Counted from the stretch's first letter, positions 11,251-23,715 are shown. The stretch: DNA of 64,000 nucleotides from Gymnothorax reevesii (GCA_029721435.1 CM056580.1:27832367-27896366), one strand, 5' to 3'. Made by a program: numbers and translations. The notes: generated from the letters alone by a model not told the origin.

Positions 11251-11737
11251 TGTAATGCAAAAAGAATATTAATATTAATTTTTTTTGTTAAGCCCAGACT
11301 GGAGCTAGGTTTGGGCATGTCCTGGGCATCTCTGAGAGGGGGAAGTCCCAGAGGAAAAAAAAAGTCTAAAGGTGGGAGGGGGCTGCAAAAGAGTATATAA
11401 GGAGAAAAATTGAGAGGGTAAATTAGTAGGAGAAATTGCAAGGAGAAGGATACATTTGACCAGACCTGTCACTCTTTTCAAGACCTGTGAAGCTTTTTGT
11501 GGATTTTTGTTTGTGTTGGAGCATTTTCCTCACCCGGAGCATCACCAAGCAACCCCATCCTAAGGGACTGTAAATATTTTTTCCTTTATATTATCAATCT
11601 ATCAATATATTATCTTGGTCAGTAGTATAAATTGTGGTTTAGTGTTGGTCTTTGGTTAATGAAATCTGTTTGAGTTTTAAAATTTTGTCTGTCGTCCCTT
11701 GCTGTCGTAAATGTCATTACAAATTGGGGCTATAACA
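11251..11737 (+). mobile_element. Solo LTR of the Gmr1-like family
   Basis: It starts TGTAATG and ends in CTATAACA, matching the ends of the LTRs of the full element at 40,688-46,753. Shared internal landmarks are the GTCCTGGGCAT motif, GAGTATATAAGGA as TATA box, GACCAGACCTGTCA and the CTTGCTG stretch near the end. At 487 bp it matches the LTR length (483-485 bp). No target duplication is evident, and it is more diverged than the other copies, so it is probably older. Confidence 0.85.
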
Positions 11738-14715
11738 GGGGCTACACCCATGTGTTCGTGGCCAACCAGACTGTCTAGTTTAGTATGATGCAACATCACA
11801 GATTAAAACTAATTTTAATCAGCTCATTTGCTATGCTATATCTGTTATTTTGCAAAGTGGGAAGGTTATGGATAGTACCATTCTTGAAATATTTCGTATG
11901 AAAGGATGATGACTCACTCACTCACTTCCATTATGGCCGTATTACCCGCTATGGCAGGGAATAATATGAGTGAAGAAAATTAGCATTGAAATGTATGTGG
12001 CTGTCTCCCAACTTCAGCTGTAGTTTCAATTGATGCTGGTCACTTAGATGATTCTACAATTGTTTTAAGAGCATAATGTACTGTTCGCTGCTGGCTCCAC
12101 CCACATTAACCCCTGTACTTTTTTCACATTGTTTGAAATTAGTGAAGGAACTATAATTTTCCACAATCAGGGGAATTAAGTGCCTCACCGGCTGCACGCC
12201 ATTTGAGTGACTGCTTTGTTGTTTGACAGATGGGAATGTATTCAGTTACTTAATATGCAATGCATTTATTCAACAGTACTACAAACCCCCCCAGGTTTAT
12301 GGTCTTAACCAGCTATTGGCAAAGGTTTGTCATTTTCATTACATTAATGCTACGAAACAATGGAATCTGCTCCAGTGAAAAATCTAGATTCCTCTTATAT
12401 ATTTATATAGTTATATTTATCAAAGCATGCAGAGATCTATGGCAAGTTGCTAATAAATTAATTTAAAATGTTTAAAAAGCAGTCAATATCACAGGACTGT
12501 TTGCAAAAATGTCAGTTTGTGTGTCATGGCAATTATGTGTCCTTATTTAATAATTGAAATTAGAATCCATAGAACGCAAAGATAGTGTTTATTGCTCATA
12601 AATTTCCTCTGACATAAATCAATATGGAATCAAAACCAAGCCATGACAAAGGACTTCCTCCTGTTTAAAGCATGGGTAAAAGGATGCAGTAAGACTGGGC
12701 CAGTTCCCACCGGATGGTGACCATACAGTATAAGCTTATTCGAAAAGGATATTAATAGCAAGTAATAAGGCTTTGTCTGCTTGCGCATGAAATGGCCTCA
12801 GCTGGAGAGAGTGAGTAATTGACATCGTGAGAGCATCTTTGGAAACGTGTTCTTTTTGCCAAGGTTGTTTTAGCTGACCTTTGTTTTATCATTGCAACAC
12901 AGCTCCAAGTGAAGCAATTTCGCCAATGCCAGCCTGAACTTTTATAAATGAAACAAAACAACTACTATCGGTTGTTCATACTGGTTTATTTTGCTAATTT
13001 TTTTCCAGGGTTTGAAATGATTTGTTTTTCCCAGTGGAATGAATTCACAGGACTTAGCTCGCTTTGCTGTTTTCTGTTCAATGTGCAGAGATAAAAGTAT
13101 CAAGCACCTTTAGTTGCATACAGCCTACTGTCATATGGGATTGTGTCGCTGATAAAAAGCAAAATGCATGCATGTAGGAAACAGTTATTCTGCAAGCGTC
13201 ACCCGAAAATTCCACCCTTGTTCTCTTTACATAGTTTCTTTCTTCTAAAATGAATGCTTTTTTTAACTTGAGATGTGTTTTCACTGAGGCTGGAAAGATG
13301 CTTTTGACTTTGCTGTAGGAGTACACTAATAAAATTGAAAACCTGTGATTTGGTGGTGAAAGATAAAATAAGCTCATGATAGCAAGCAAATTTCATTTTA
13401 TTTCTCAGGGTAGAGTTCAGTACATCCCAGTAAATTATGACAGTGTGCAGATTTGCTCTGGAATATGGGACCTTCGAGTCTGTCTTTGAATTTTTTTTGT
13501 GATGCAGTCACTGAAAAAATCCGGGAGGCTGTGTGTCATGACATCCTTTGTCTGCAGTTGGCTTCTCGTGATGCTTACAGAAATAAACCCAGAAACATGG
13601 GAAGTGCAATGGCAGCTCACCTCATTATTCCACACTATCCTTATTTGGAATAATTTGAAGCATCGAGAAATCCTCACTCCGCAGCAGCCAATTTTGTTTG
13701 CCTCCAACAATACTGGTGATCCATGAGAGTGAGACAGGCCTTATGCAAAGGGGGGTGAGGAAAGGATTCAGCAGCCAGTGAGAGGGGGAATCAGATGTTA
13801 TGACAGCATTATCCCTGAGGTGTGACGTCCTTTATTATGGCCATGGTCACAGCTGGATGCTGGGGATGATGTTACATTTTATTATTAATTTAGTAAAGGC
13901 ATCGCAAGGAGTGATTTAACATTTTACACCAGGAAGCTGTTCTCTTGTTTTTGCTTTTTTCTTTTTTTTATTCACAAATTGCTGCTGCTGAGTACCAACC
14001 AACCTCGAAAGAGTCCTCCTTCAGCACTGATTTATATGCATTTTAAATTTCCAGAACTTAAATTGGCTGGGATGAGGCATTCCTTTTCAGACAGAATGCT
14101 TTTCAGCGTGTGGAAAATAATTTATGAATCTCAGTGAAGCCTAGGTTGTTCAGCTCATACCAACACTGCTACTGTTATTGTAAGTGCTGCAGTGTGAACT
14201 CTCCAAGAGAAAATACATGTGCAGGATATGGATAGTAGCCACAAACTATTTCTAATTGGTTTGCTTATCAATTAAGAGGTGCATGGTTCTTCGCTTGCTC
14301 TGTCTATTCTCTTCAATACTCAGAGTTCACATTTTGTGATGCTGAAGGCTCATCAGGACTCAGAGCACAATATTTAACTTCTTCATGACAGTAATGTTTT
14401 TATGAGCTAATCAATAATTTCTTTCAAATGACAGGTATTTGGGAATTTAAATATGTGCTTGTTATGAAATTCCTTCTGGATGATTCAGTAAGAAAAAAAG
14501 TCTAATTCCAACAATTATCAGTAAACCGTGATAAAATTTTACATAGTAGACGACCACTGAGTGGCCAACTGTCAATCTATATCAGAATCTGCATTGTGAT
14601 CTATATTGTCTGAAATAATTTTAAAAATTAGCAGTTGTAATTACTTCAAGGGAATTGAAAAATACTGAATTCAACAATTAGGGCAGCTCTGTGGTTCAAC
14701 AATTTAAAGTGCCCT
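11738..14715. other. Mostly unique sequence, no gene recognised
   Basis: This is one of the longest stretches without recognisable transposons. Blocks at about 12,755-12,965 and 13,800-14,210 are of mixed composition and contain dense short transcription-factor-like motifs, but no supported exon. They are possible regulatory sequence; this is inference only. Confidence 0.4.
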
Positions 14716-14720
14716 TTTTA

Positions 14721-16890
14721 TAACATAACAAAACATAACATAACATAACAAAGCATGAATGGCGAGAACAGGCCGTTCAGCCCAACTACGCTCGCCAGTT
14801 TCTTTATACTATTGTGACTGTATCCCTTCAGATTATCAATGACTCATTGGCATCTAGCTTTAAGTCAAGCCTGCTCTTGAAAACCGCTAAGGTCTCTGCC
14901 TCAACAATATGGTTAGGCAAGCTATTCCACATTGGAATTACTCTTTGGGTGAAGAAATATTTCCAAATATCACTGCTAAATTTACCCTTGGCCAACTTCC
15001 ATTTGTGACCCCGAGTTCTACTCACAACACTTGGTCGAAGGAATCCTACATAATTCACTTTGTTAATCCCTTGAACATATTTAAAGACCTCAATCAAATC
15101 ACTCCTTAGCCTCCCTTTGCTAAGAATAAAGAGATGAAGGATCTCCAGCTTAGTGGCTCTTCTGTGAACTTTCTCTCGAGTCTTTATATCTTTCTTAAAG
15201 TATGGTCCCCAGAACTGTACACAGTACTCCAGATGTGGTCTGACGAATGTGCTGTACAAAAGAAGCATCGCCTCCTTAGATTTGTACTGAATACTTTTGG
15301 CAATGTATCCCAGCATCCAATTGGCTTTTTTAACTGCTACGGCACAATGGCTAGAACCTGTGAGGATTTAGTCAACAATCATTTCCAGATCTTTCTCTTG
15401 TGGAGCGCATTCCAGTTTTAAATCTCCCATGAAATAATCCCGTCTAATGTTTTTATTACCTACATGTAGAACTTTACATTTCACTACATTAAATTTCATT
15501 TGCTGCATTTCTGCCCAATTCTGGATTCTATCCAAATCATCCTGAATCACTTAAATGTACCCTAAACTATTTGCCAAACCCCCCAATGTCATATCATCTG
15601 CAAATTTAACTAATCTGCTCTCAATATTCCTATCAAGGTCATTAATGTAGATGCGGAACAGCAGGGGTCCCAACACCGATCCCTGGGGGACGCCACTCCC
15701 CACCATACCTAGATCAGATGAGATACCACTGACCACCACTCTTTGTGTTCTGTCCTGTAACCAGTTTTGAATCCACTCCAGAATACCTCCTGTGACTCCA
15801 ATGGAGCTAATTTTAAAAATTAGTCTCTTATGTGGAACTCTATCAAATGCTTTCTGAAAATCCAAGTATATGATGTTATAAGCCCTGCTCTGGTCATAAG
15901 TCTTGGTGGCCTCTTCAAAAAATTCCAGAAGGTTTGTCAGGCATGACCTTCCCTTACAGAAACCATGTTGGCTATCCCTCAAGATACTGTTATGTTCAAG
16001 AAATAAGTCCAGCTCATCTTTTATGATAGATTCCAATATTTTGCACGCAATGCAAGTTAAACTGACTGGCTTTTAATTTCCTGGCTCGGTACGGTCCCCT
16101 TTCTCATATATTGGTATTATATTGCCCTGTTTCCAATCATTTGGTATTTCTCCAGTTTCTAAAGACCGTCTGAAGATGGCGGATAGCGGCTTAAAGATGA
16201 TCTCACTAACTTCCCTGAGCACTCTAGGATATAAGCCATCAGGACCCGCCGCCTTATCTGCCTTTAGTTTATGCAACTTGTCTAATACTTCATTTTCCCA
16301 AACCTCAATTTCCGCTAAATAATCTTGAGCATTTGACATGCCCTCTGGCTGAATAAAGACCCCCTCTGAGGTAAAATTCTCAACAAAGTAACTGTTGAAG
16401 GCATCCGCAATATCCTTGTTATCATATAGCAGCAATCCATTCTTATTCTTTATGCACTTAATCTGCTCTTTGACTTTCCTTTTTCTGCTACAGTACTGAA
16501 AGAAGCGCTTAGGATTAGTTTTTGCCCCCTCTGCAATTTGTCTCTCATAGTCTTCTAGCATTCCTCAGCTCTTTTTTGACCACAACCCACATTTTTCAGT
16601 ATTCAGCCTTAGTATTCTGATTGTTATCCATCATGTACATCTTATAAAGATTCCTCTTTTCCCTCTAAATCCTACGAATGCTTTTGGTCATCCACTGAGG
16701 ATTCTGCTTTTTCAGCTTACTTTTGCACACCTTTGGAATGAATTTGCATTGTGATTCAAGTAAAATCCGCTTAAATCTTTCCCACATCTCTTTATTGGAC
16801 TCACAGTCCAGGAGTCTCTCCCATTTTATTTCACTTACATATGAGTGCATCCAGTGAAATAGCAAAAATAGGAGCAAAGCCTCTTTGTTG
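14721..16890 (-). mobile_element. 5'-truncated Rex1/CR1-like LINE (copy 1)
   Basis: On the minus strand the element encodes reverse transcriptase followed by a C-terminal domain and ends in a short 3' UTR and a (TTATG)n-type tail at 14,721-14,754. A microsatellite-like tail instead of poly(A) is usual for the CR1/L2/Rex group. The endonuclease domain is absent, so the copy is 5'-truncated, as most LINE insertions are. A second copy is at 55,958-56,780 on the other strand. Confidence 0.85.
14828..16877 (-). pseudogene. LINE reverse transcriptase remnant
   Basis: Reading leftwards: 16,877-16,665 is a linker region. At 16,561-16,073 is the start of reverse transcriptase (KADKAAGPDGLYPRVL, then IPNDWKQGNIIPIYEKGDR). 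At 16,036-15,551 is the catalytic core, with QHGFCKGRSCLTNLLEF, YLDFQKAFDRVPH, GVPQGSVLGPLLF and the active-site motif FADDM. At 15,550-14,828 are the thumb and C-terminal part (VRPHLEYCVQFWGPYFKKD). The protein would copy LINE RNA at a nicked target. In-frame stops interrupt it, including TAA at 15,551-15,553 and another just before 16,036 where a Tyr codon is expected; other frame changes occur near 15,330 and 16,600. Dead copy. Confidence 0.85.
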
Positions 16891-17199
16891 AGTTCCAGAA
16901 GTACCTGAATTTAGACGACACAAAAGAAACGTTGCAAGTCACATTGGTATCGTAAGCTAATATAAAGGTCATAGTAAAGCTGGGTAGCAGCTGAAATAAC
17001 CATGGTTTGGCCTTGAAGTCAGATGCCCAACTGTGCTAGCATTGATAACACCAGCCAGTATTTCATTCACAATAGAACAGAGATAACATAGCAAATGGTG
17101 AAACTGAGAAATTTACAATTTTATCCTTAAAATGAGCTTGTTTCAAATTTGATGGCAGCTACAGGTTTAAAAGGAGTTAGGACAGGGGCCTGCATTATG

Positions 17200-18512
17200 T
17201 AGCATCCCCTCTTCTTTTAAACACAGAGTGGAGGCGTCTGGGCATTGAGGAAACAAGTTTCTTGAGTTTAGCCATTGGAATTTGATCCCACTCTTGTTAA
17301 ATACAGGCTTCCAGCTGCTGGAGAGTTTTGGGTCTCCTTTGACGGACTTTTCATTTAATTATGCGCTAAATGTTCTCAATCGGTGAAAGAACGGGACTGG
17401 AGGCGGGCCAGTTCAACACACGGATTCTTTTACTATGAAGCAATGCTGTTGTAATAGCTGCAGTATGTGGTTTTGCATTGTCCTGCTGGAATACACAATG
17501 CTTTCCCTGGAAAAGATGTCATCTGGAGGGGAGCATATGTTGCTCTAAAACCTTTATACCAGGGGTGGGCAATTCTGGTCCTGGAGGGCCGGTGTGTATG
17601 CAGGTTTTTATTTCTGTCAATTACCCTGACTGAGTGAGTTAATTGATTGCATACATAAATATAGATTTATGCAAAGATAAGGTCTCAGAAAAAAAATTTA
17701 CGTGGGGAGATGAGAACAGTCTTTGTTGATCATTCAAGATAATTTAAAGAAATGCGCTTGAAATGTCAGATTTCAGAAATAGTTTGGCTAATTTAGACAA
17801 TCAACTAATTGAAGGCCAGAAGTTGGTGTGAAAAGCAGGGACAGATACGGCCCTCATTGCCCACCTCTGCTTTATACCTTTGTATAACTTTCAGCATTCA
17901 TGGTGCTTTTTAAAACATGCAAGTGTCCCACACCATATGCACTAATGCATCTCCATACCATCAGAGATGCTGGCTTTTGAACTGAACGCTGATAATAGGA
18001 GGGGTGGTTTTTCTCCTCTTTAGACCGAAGGACATGACGCCCAAGACACAAGAATGTCAAATTTGGACTCGTCGGACCACAGTACACTTTGTCACTTTGT
18101 TACAGTCCATTTTAAATTAGCCTTGGCCCACAGAACAGGGCGGTGCTTCTGGATCGTGCTCAACAATGGCTTCCTTTTTGCATGATAGCGTTTTAGGTGT
18201 TATCTGTGGATGGCACAGCAGACTGTGTTTACAGACAGTGGTTACTTGAAGTATTCCTGGGCCCATTTAGTAATGTCAATGACAGAATCATGCGTGAGTC
18301 ATGCAGTGGCGTCTGAGGGCCCGAAGATCACGGGCATCCACTAGCGGTCTTCGGCCTTGTCCCTTACGCACAGAGATTTTTCCAGTTTCTCTAAATCTTT
18401 TGATGATGTTATGTTCTGTTGATGATGAGATCTTTTGCAATTTGATGTTGAGGAACATTTTTTTTAAAGTATTCCAGTTAGGGTTTCCAGTTTTTTTTAT
18501 GCAAGCCTTCAC
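17200..18512 (-). pseudogene. Tc1-like transposase remnant (copy B)
   Basis: Minus-strand frames give the N-terminal helix-turn-helix part at 18,512-18,288 (TEHNIIKRFRETGKISVRKG, then RPLVDARDLRALRRH). A catalytic-domain segment at 18,087-17,872 contains RSVQKPASLMVWRCISAYGV. The remainder towards 17,200 is recognisable only as DNA similarity to copy A. The gene is interrupted by a MITE and by frame changes and cannot make transposase. Confidence 0.75.
17561..17870. mobile_element. hAT-type MITE with 8-bp target duplication
   Basis: The element begins AGGGGTGGGCAATTC and ends TTGCCCACCTCTGC, imperfect terminal inverted repeats of the common fish CAGGGGTGGGC hAT type. It is flanked by a perfect 8-bp duplication TTTATACC (17,553-17,560 and 17,871-17,878). 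An 8-bp duplication is the hallmark of hAT transposases. At 310 bp with no coding frame it is non-autonomous. It lies inside the transposase of Tc1-like copy B and so is younger than that copy. Confidence 0.9.
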
Positions 18513-18726
18513 AGGTTGGAGAGACTCAGCCTCTCTAAGACATCCCTTTTATAGTCAATCATGTTACACACCTGATGCCAGTTAACGTAATTACTTACAA
18601 AATGTTCTTTCAGCTGATTCTCTTGCTTTTTTCAGCCCTTTTTTGCCCAACTTTTTTGAGACCTGTTACACCCAGAAAATTTTAAATAAGCTCATTTTGT
18701 GGATAAAAATGTAAAATGTCTCAACC

Positions 18727-20430
18727 AGGCACGGCGCCAGGATTTCAGTTTGGGGTGGGCCAGACCAAGTGTGGGTGGGCCTAAATTCCAAAGATTAGGT
18801 CACTTAATAAAACTTAAGCCTAGTTCAGACTAAAGATTCGCGACGAGACGAGACCGCTTTAGAAGGTCGCAGGGAGGAGTTGCAGCTGTGTGAACTGGCC
18901 CGTCACTGCTCGACTCATGCCGGCTGGTGGCGTCGCCAGAGATTTAGCGCGTCAAATCGCAAGAGGCTGGTTTTAGAGCTTACAGCACGTAACCCGTCTC
19001 AACAGCCAATCAGTTCTTAGGGAATTCAGCTGGTCGCATCTGTTACAAACTGTTGAGGGCAGGTCTACTGCTGCGAGCTCCTGGCACAAATTGGCAACAG
19101 CTCCTTTGGTATCTCGTTTAAGCACCCGTGGACCAGAACTTAAAATTGCGTGCGTAATAAACACCCCTTTAAAACAATTTAGATCGTAATCATTTTTTCT
19201 AATTACCCTCAATCCGAAAACACTCCGCACTATCAGGTGTTGCTTGTTTACCTTGTTATGGCAAAATGTCAATCATTCATTTGGACTTGCAATTTTGTAC
19301 TTGTCAAATCTCTGTCTTTGATTCAATTTAGACAATTTGTTGTGTACCAATCAGGAACCAGTCGCGAGAACCATGAAATGCAGTAGAGCTTGTTTTATTG
19401 GTAAAGGGGGGTAACCCTGGCAGGGCGGAAAGCAACAGTACGAAGTCCACAATCCAAAATTCAAAATCCAGTTGGGCAAAAGTAGTATCAAAAACCAGGG
19501 CAGCAATCACAGTAATCGTAGTCGGACAGAGAAGGGTCTGGTACACAGGAATAGTTCTATCAGAGAGACAAGCCAGAATCCACAGGACTTAATCCGATTC
19601 TTTACCAGGGCAGCAAACAGAGATCTCGTAGTCGGGCAGAAAAATGGTCAAAACACACAGATGCAACAAAAATCCAAAATCACATAGGCAAAAATCGAAG
19701 GTCGGGCAATCCAGTCAGAAAGATAAATTACTAAGAATCAAGGCGAGAAAAAAAACGTGGCATAGGAAGAATGATCTGACAACTGGAAGTGACTAAACAG
19801 ACATCTAAAATACACATCCGGGTGAAACACATGACCAGGGAGAACAGGTGCAATCAATGATACAATAATCAGGAGTGACACATGAGGAATAATCTAATTA
19901 CATGAATTTGGCAAATGCCAAAACGCAGACAGGGATCACGAGACAATCCTATGAATGGTCAGACAGGCAGTGGTCACTAAACACAAGAATCCTAAACATG
20001 GCAGAGCCAGGCACAGAACTTAAACATGAGAAGCAGAATCACAGAATCATAACACAATTAAATCAATCAAGAAGCACAGGCTAGATCGCCTGATGAGACA
20101 AAAAGGTAGTGCAGAATTTCCAGAGCAGTTTTTCTCTCGAAAAGTAGCCCATAGGCCAACTTATGACTAACTTATTTTTCTGCTCTGAATTATGCCTATT
20201 GATTAGTCGCCCTAGATTGCATCACCATATTCTTATCAGTGGAAAATTGTTTTAACAAAGGAAATTGACCAAGTACAAGTTAGGACTAATAATTGTCGTA
20301 AAGCGATGTTGTGTGACCACCCATTTTTCAGTTTTGGCTACGCCACTGATTTGAAATGCACAAAATTGTGAGTCCAAATGAACGATTATCGTTTCGCCGT
20401 AACGAGGTGATCAAGCAACACCTGATATCT
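18727..20430. repeat. Composite hAT-like repeat block
   Basis: The left edge reads CACGGCGCCAGGATTTC and the sequence near 20,335 reads TTTGGCTACGCCACTG. These resemble the two ends of fish hAT elements of the CAGTGGCG type. Segments 19,225-19,300 and 20,355-20,430 are inverted copies of each other (ATCAGGTGTTGCTTG shared). The 19,120-19,300 part also resembles 23,150-23,350. The interior contains another repeat (19,395-20,065). No clean target duplication was found, so boundaries are tentative. Confidence 0.4.
19395..20065. repeat. LTR-like antisense repeat, copy 1
   Basis: About 450 bases match 25,270-25,715 in the same orientation, including ATCTGACAACTGGAAGTGAC, GGTGAAACACATGACCAGGG and AATGCCAAAACGCAGACAGG. 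The end (CAGGCAGTGGTCACTAA) also matches 27,308-27,325. There is no coding capacity. The family was not recognised. Confidence 0.65.
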
Positions 20431-20701
20431 ATCATACCATCACTTCTCTGAAGTACTCTGATAAAGCATGTTTTCAAAATTACATTTGTAATTCATGGTA
20501 AAAGCACAAGAAACTACACCAGAAGGCGCTCACTAGAACAGGAAGAATACGCAATCTCTTCAATAAGATATATTGATTTTTTTTTTTCCCACAAGTAGTC
20601 AGCAGCATATACAGGAAACCCAATGAAATCTCATTTTGTCCATAACTGCTGTTACATATCAGGTAAAAAATTCTAACCTTGATTGCAAGCAGCCTTTAAT
20701 T

Positions 20702-20723
20702 TGTGTGTGTGTGTGTGTGTGTG
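20702..20723. repeat. (GT)n microsatellite
   Basis: Eleven GT dinucleotides, seen directly. Confidence 0.95.
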
Positions 20724-20799
20724 ATTCTGATTTTAATTATCATATAAAAATGACATAAGGAGAGCATATGAATTGGTGTAGTTAAAAGAAAAGGGGGAG

Positions 20800-21715
20800 A
20801 ACGAAATAGAATATAGAACATGTCACACAACAAACACTGCCGGCAAACTCACATGGACATTCATAAATTCAAACTGATTGACTTCTTCAAAATAGCTCCT
20901 GAAGGGCAGAGGCTATGCTCTTCCAGGAATTTACGGTGGATTCCTTTGCTTTGTTAATCTTTGCAGTTGTGCACTCTAGACGAACTATTCAATGAAAGGA
21001 GGCCATCCAAAATTGTTTCAGATTTATGTCTGGGGAAAACCATTGCTGTAGTCTAGTGTTCTTAGCAGCTGTGAATCCTGCCATCAAGAGTCTTTTCTGA
21101 TGTAATGGAAACTGGTATTTTGAGTCGTCATTTAGTAACAACAAACAAGGATCCAAGTCAAAGTACAGTCTAGTAAGATCATGTAGTGTACAAATGACAT
21201 AGAGCCAGAGAGACTGGATGACAGGACAGTCCCAGCACATGTGAAAAAATGTACCAGTAGTGACTGTTACATATGTTACAGTATGGATGACATGCAAGTT
21301 TGTGAAAGATGTGAAAGAAAAATGGTGGATAGCTTTAAAATGAATAAGCACACGACTAATGTTTGTTAGAAGTAAGGCAAAGATTTGACCGCACTTTTTC
21401 CCAGTCAGGGTAGAATCCCGTGGCATAATAATAGAGGATGCAGGGAGTGCAACAGCACTGGGGCCTGTTGATGGGAATCTCATGTCATCAGGTCTACACT
21501 CGAGCCCATGCAAATCATGTTACACCACTGGTAAAATCCTAACAAAGAAAGTTCCAGATCCCAATTTGACAGTATATTTAAAGGCTTATGAGTGCTATTG
21601 AGCAATTTATATATTTTTATGACTGCACCTCTAGAGTCTTCGGTAGGATCGATCCTTGTAAACATTGGGTGGTCACACAAAATTGAATTTTTTGGCACAC
21701 CATAAGCTTTCATTG
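20800..21715 (-). mobile_element. L1-like LINE 3' fragment (copy 2)
   Basis: Minus-strand frames encode the C-terminal region of an L1 ORF2 protein followed leftwards by a non-coding 3' end. It is truncated at the 5' side near 21,715. It is a different portion from the fragment at the start of the window, overlapping little with it. Confidence 0.7.
20989..21713 (-). pseudogene. L1 ORF2 C-terminal remnant
   Basis: The 21,713-21,480 frame contains KIYKLLNSTHKPLNILSNWD, a conserved stretch just after the L1 reverse transcriptase. The 21,513-20,989 frame contains GTFFHMCWDCPVIQSLW and then LLMAGFTAAKNTRLQQW, the Cys/Trp-rich end of L1 ORF2. The two pieces are in different frames, so there is at least one frameshift, near 21,490. 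The catalytic domains are absent. Confidence 0.75.
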
Positions 21716-22942
21716 CAGATCACTATTGCAGACTTACGTAAGAGAAAGGAAAAGCCTAGCAGACTATATTCTGTTTTAATGTCTTGGAATGTGCGTAAAC
21801 TATTGAAATCAAAAATATCAGAAAATGTAAAAACTCTTTTAGAGGACCACAGAGGATAAACAAAAGCTTGGAGGTTTGATAAGAGGTGGATGTGGTTCCA
21901 CAAAGGAGATTGCAAAGAGAATTTTTTTAGCCTATTGCTTCATTTTTTTGCAAATATTTTATGACATGCATCATTGAAACTGCAGTGCTCCCTCATCATA
22001 TCACCTCCTGCTGTACCGCCACCCCCGCTCACTGCCAAGCAGAAGGCCTGAGCAAAAATACGTCATGTATTTTCCTAATATCTACTGCCACCCCCGCTTA
22101 ACACCATCCGCCAGCTGAAATTTGGGACCCAAATCCTTGTCCCTAATGCATTTCACCCAAGTTAAACCGCAAATGATAGTGTTTGTGACAGTTGCCCGGC
22201 AATGCATACAATGGTCACATTTTCCCCAACTTATGAGCAGCATGAATTTCATTCCCAGTCAAGAAAGTGAGCACAGTAGACGTGTTGATATTTATTATAT
22301 CTTATCATCTCAAACAGATTCATTTGGCAGCAGTAACTTGAAAAATCATGTTTATTGTACCCCATTGTCTCGCAGTGGCATAACCAGAACTAAAAATTGC
22401 GTGGCCCCAGAACATACCTTCACAATAATTTTTAGTCCTGATTTGTTCTAAATCATTTCCATTTATTAAAATATTGGTAAATGCATGAAACAAGTCAGGG
22501 GCCCGCATCCACGATATTGCAAATCACTTTTCAGCCCAGTGGGGTGGGGAAAAAAAATGGCGAACAGTAGTGGACATAATCAGTCATAAAGAAAAGCGAA
22601 TGGTTGATTATGAGTCCCAATCTGTGTCCAAGAGAGCTTGAACTGCGAGGCACATTGAAATGGAATCGGGCCTTTTCCCCTTGTAAGGTCCTGGAGGAGT
22701 TGTCCTTTGCCCGTGAGGGAGTGGATGTTGATGTAGTCCAAAGATGACATCACTGCGGTCGGTGGCTGTGCTAACATTAGCTGACCTGGCTAAGTTGGTA
22801 AATACAACGCGGTCCACAGTGCGACCGGAGTTTTACGTTGGGCGACGGATTGTGGACCAGAGGGAGTTTATGGCAGTGGAGTCATTGATGTGGAAGCTCC
22901 GATGGGATCTGCCGTGGATTTATTTATAACGATGAACGTGAG
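21716..22942. other. Unassigned sequence with hAT-like end near 22,375
   Basis: No gene was recognised. CGCAGTGGCATAACCAGAAC near 22,372 resembles a hAT terminus like that at 20,335. Sequence at 22,600-22,940 continues across the hAT insertion to 23,716-23,960 and has short open frames with no known domain. Confidence 0.4.
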
Positions 22943-23707
22943 CAGTAGCGGCTCTAGACCCGGGAATGGCGGGGCGCAGACACGTCCCTTTATGACAATT
23001 AGTCCTGAGTAGTTCGCAATCATTTTCCTTTACTGACGCGTTTCCAATGATCGTACTTGGCAACTTAAGACACGGCCTCTCCATATGCGATGAAACAGCG
23101 ATGAAATCATGGGCTTAATTCAGCTCAGTGGCGGAACCTGAACTGAGAATTGTGACAAAACATCCGTTTAAAACAGTCGTTAGTCCTGACCTGTTCTCAG
23201 TCATTTTCATGGCTAACCGAGGGTTCGCCCCGAGAGCACTCCACAGTTAACAGCTGCTGCTTGTTCTCCCCGATTACGTAAGAAGACAATCACTCATCTG
23301 GACGCTTATTTGCTGTATTTAAATCGACGTTAGTCAAACTTGCATACCTGTCGCCTCTCACGCAAACAGCTTGAGCAGCACGCTCGCTGCCTATTTAACT
23401 TCCAAGTGCCACTTTTTTATCAACCCACACAATACTGAGAGTGAAAGGCGATATTTCACTGGAACACGGACCTGATCAATCAACGCGAAGTACTGGCCTA
23501 TTAATAAGTAAACATTTTTTCTGTACTGAATTTCGCCCATGATTTTATCGCAGTTCGATCACATATGGAGAGACCGTGTCTTAAGTTGCCAAGTACGATA
23601 ATTGGAAAACGCGTCAGTAAAGGAAAATGATTGCGAACTACCCAGGACTAATTGTCATAAAGGGCCGTGTCTGCGCCCCGCCATTCCCGGGTCTTGAGCC
23701 GCTACTG
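22943..23707. mobile_element. hAT-type non-autonomous element with long inverted arms
   Basis: Ends are CAGTAGCGGCTC (22,943) and GAGCCGCTACTG (ending 23,707). The inverted arms extend about 180 bp with few mismatches, sharing GACCCGGGAATGGCGGGGCG and CTTGGCAACTTAAGACACGG. It is flanked by a perfect 8-bp duplication AACGTGAG (22,935-22,942 and 23,708-23,715). The interior has no transposase. The 8-bp duplication and CAG ends fit hAT. The arms are unusually long for that group. Confidence 0.9.
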
Positions 23708-23715
23708 AACGTGAG

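Larger units (their letters stand above)
17060..18726 (-). mobile_element. Tc1/mariner element, long-TIR family (copy B)
   Basis: The left arm from about 17,060 (AATAGAACAGAGATAACAT, AAAATGAGCTTGTTTCAAAT) and the right arm ending near 18,726 (AATAAGCTCATTTTGTGGAT) are inverted relatives. The interior holds a minus-strand transposase remnant. A 310-bp hAT-type MITE (17,561-17,870) interrupts it. The right arm is cut by another repeat starting near 18,727. Confidence 0.75.

Noticed and set aside
10965..11737. Tc1 copy C and the adjoining LTR as one element
   Set aside because: The LTR ends match the Gmr1-like family exactly and the Tc1 leader does not continue beyond it, so they are separate, with loss of the remaining Tc1 sequence.
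20335..20360. hAT element 18,727-20,349 inserted in the terminal repeat of Tc1 copy B with a target duplication
   Set aside because: ATTTGAAATG after the right end resembles the expected continuation, but similarity stops after about ten bases and no 8-bp duplication is present.
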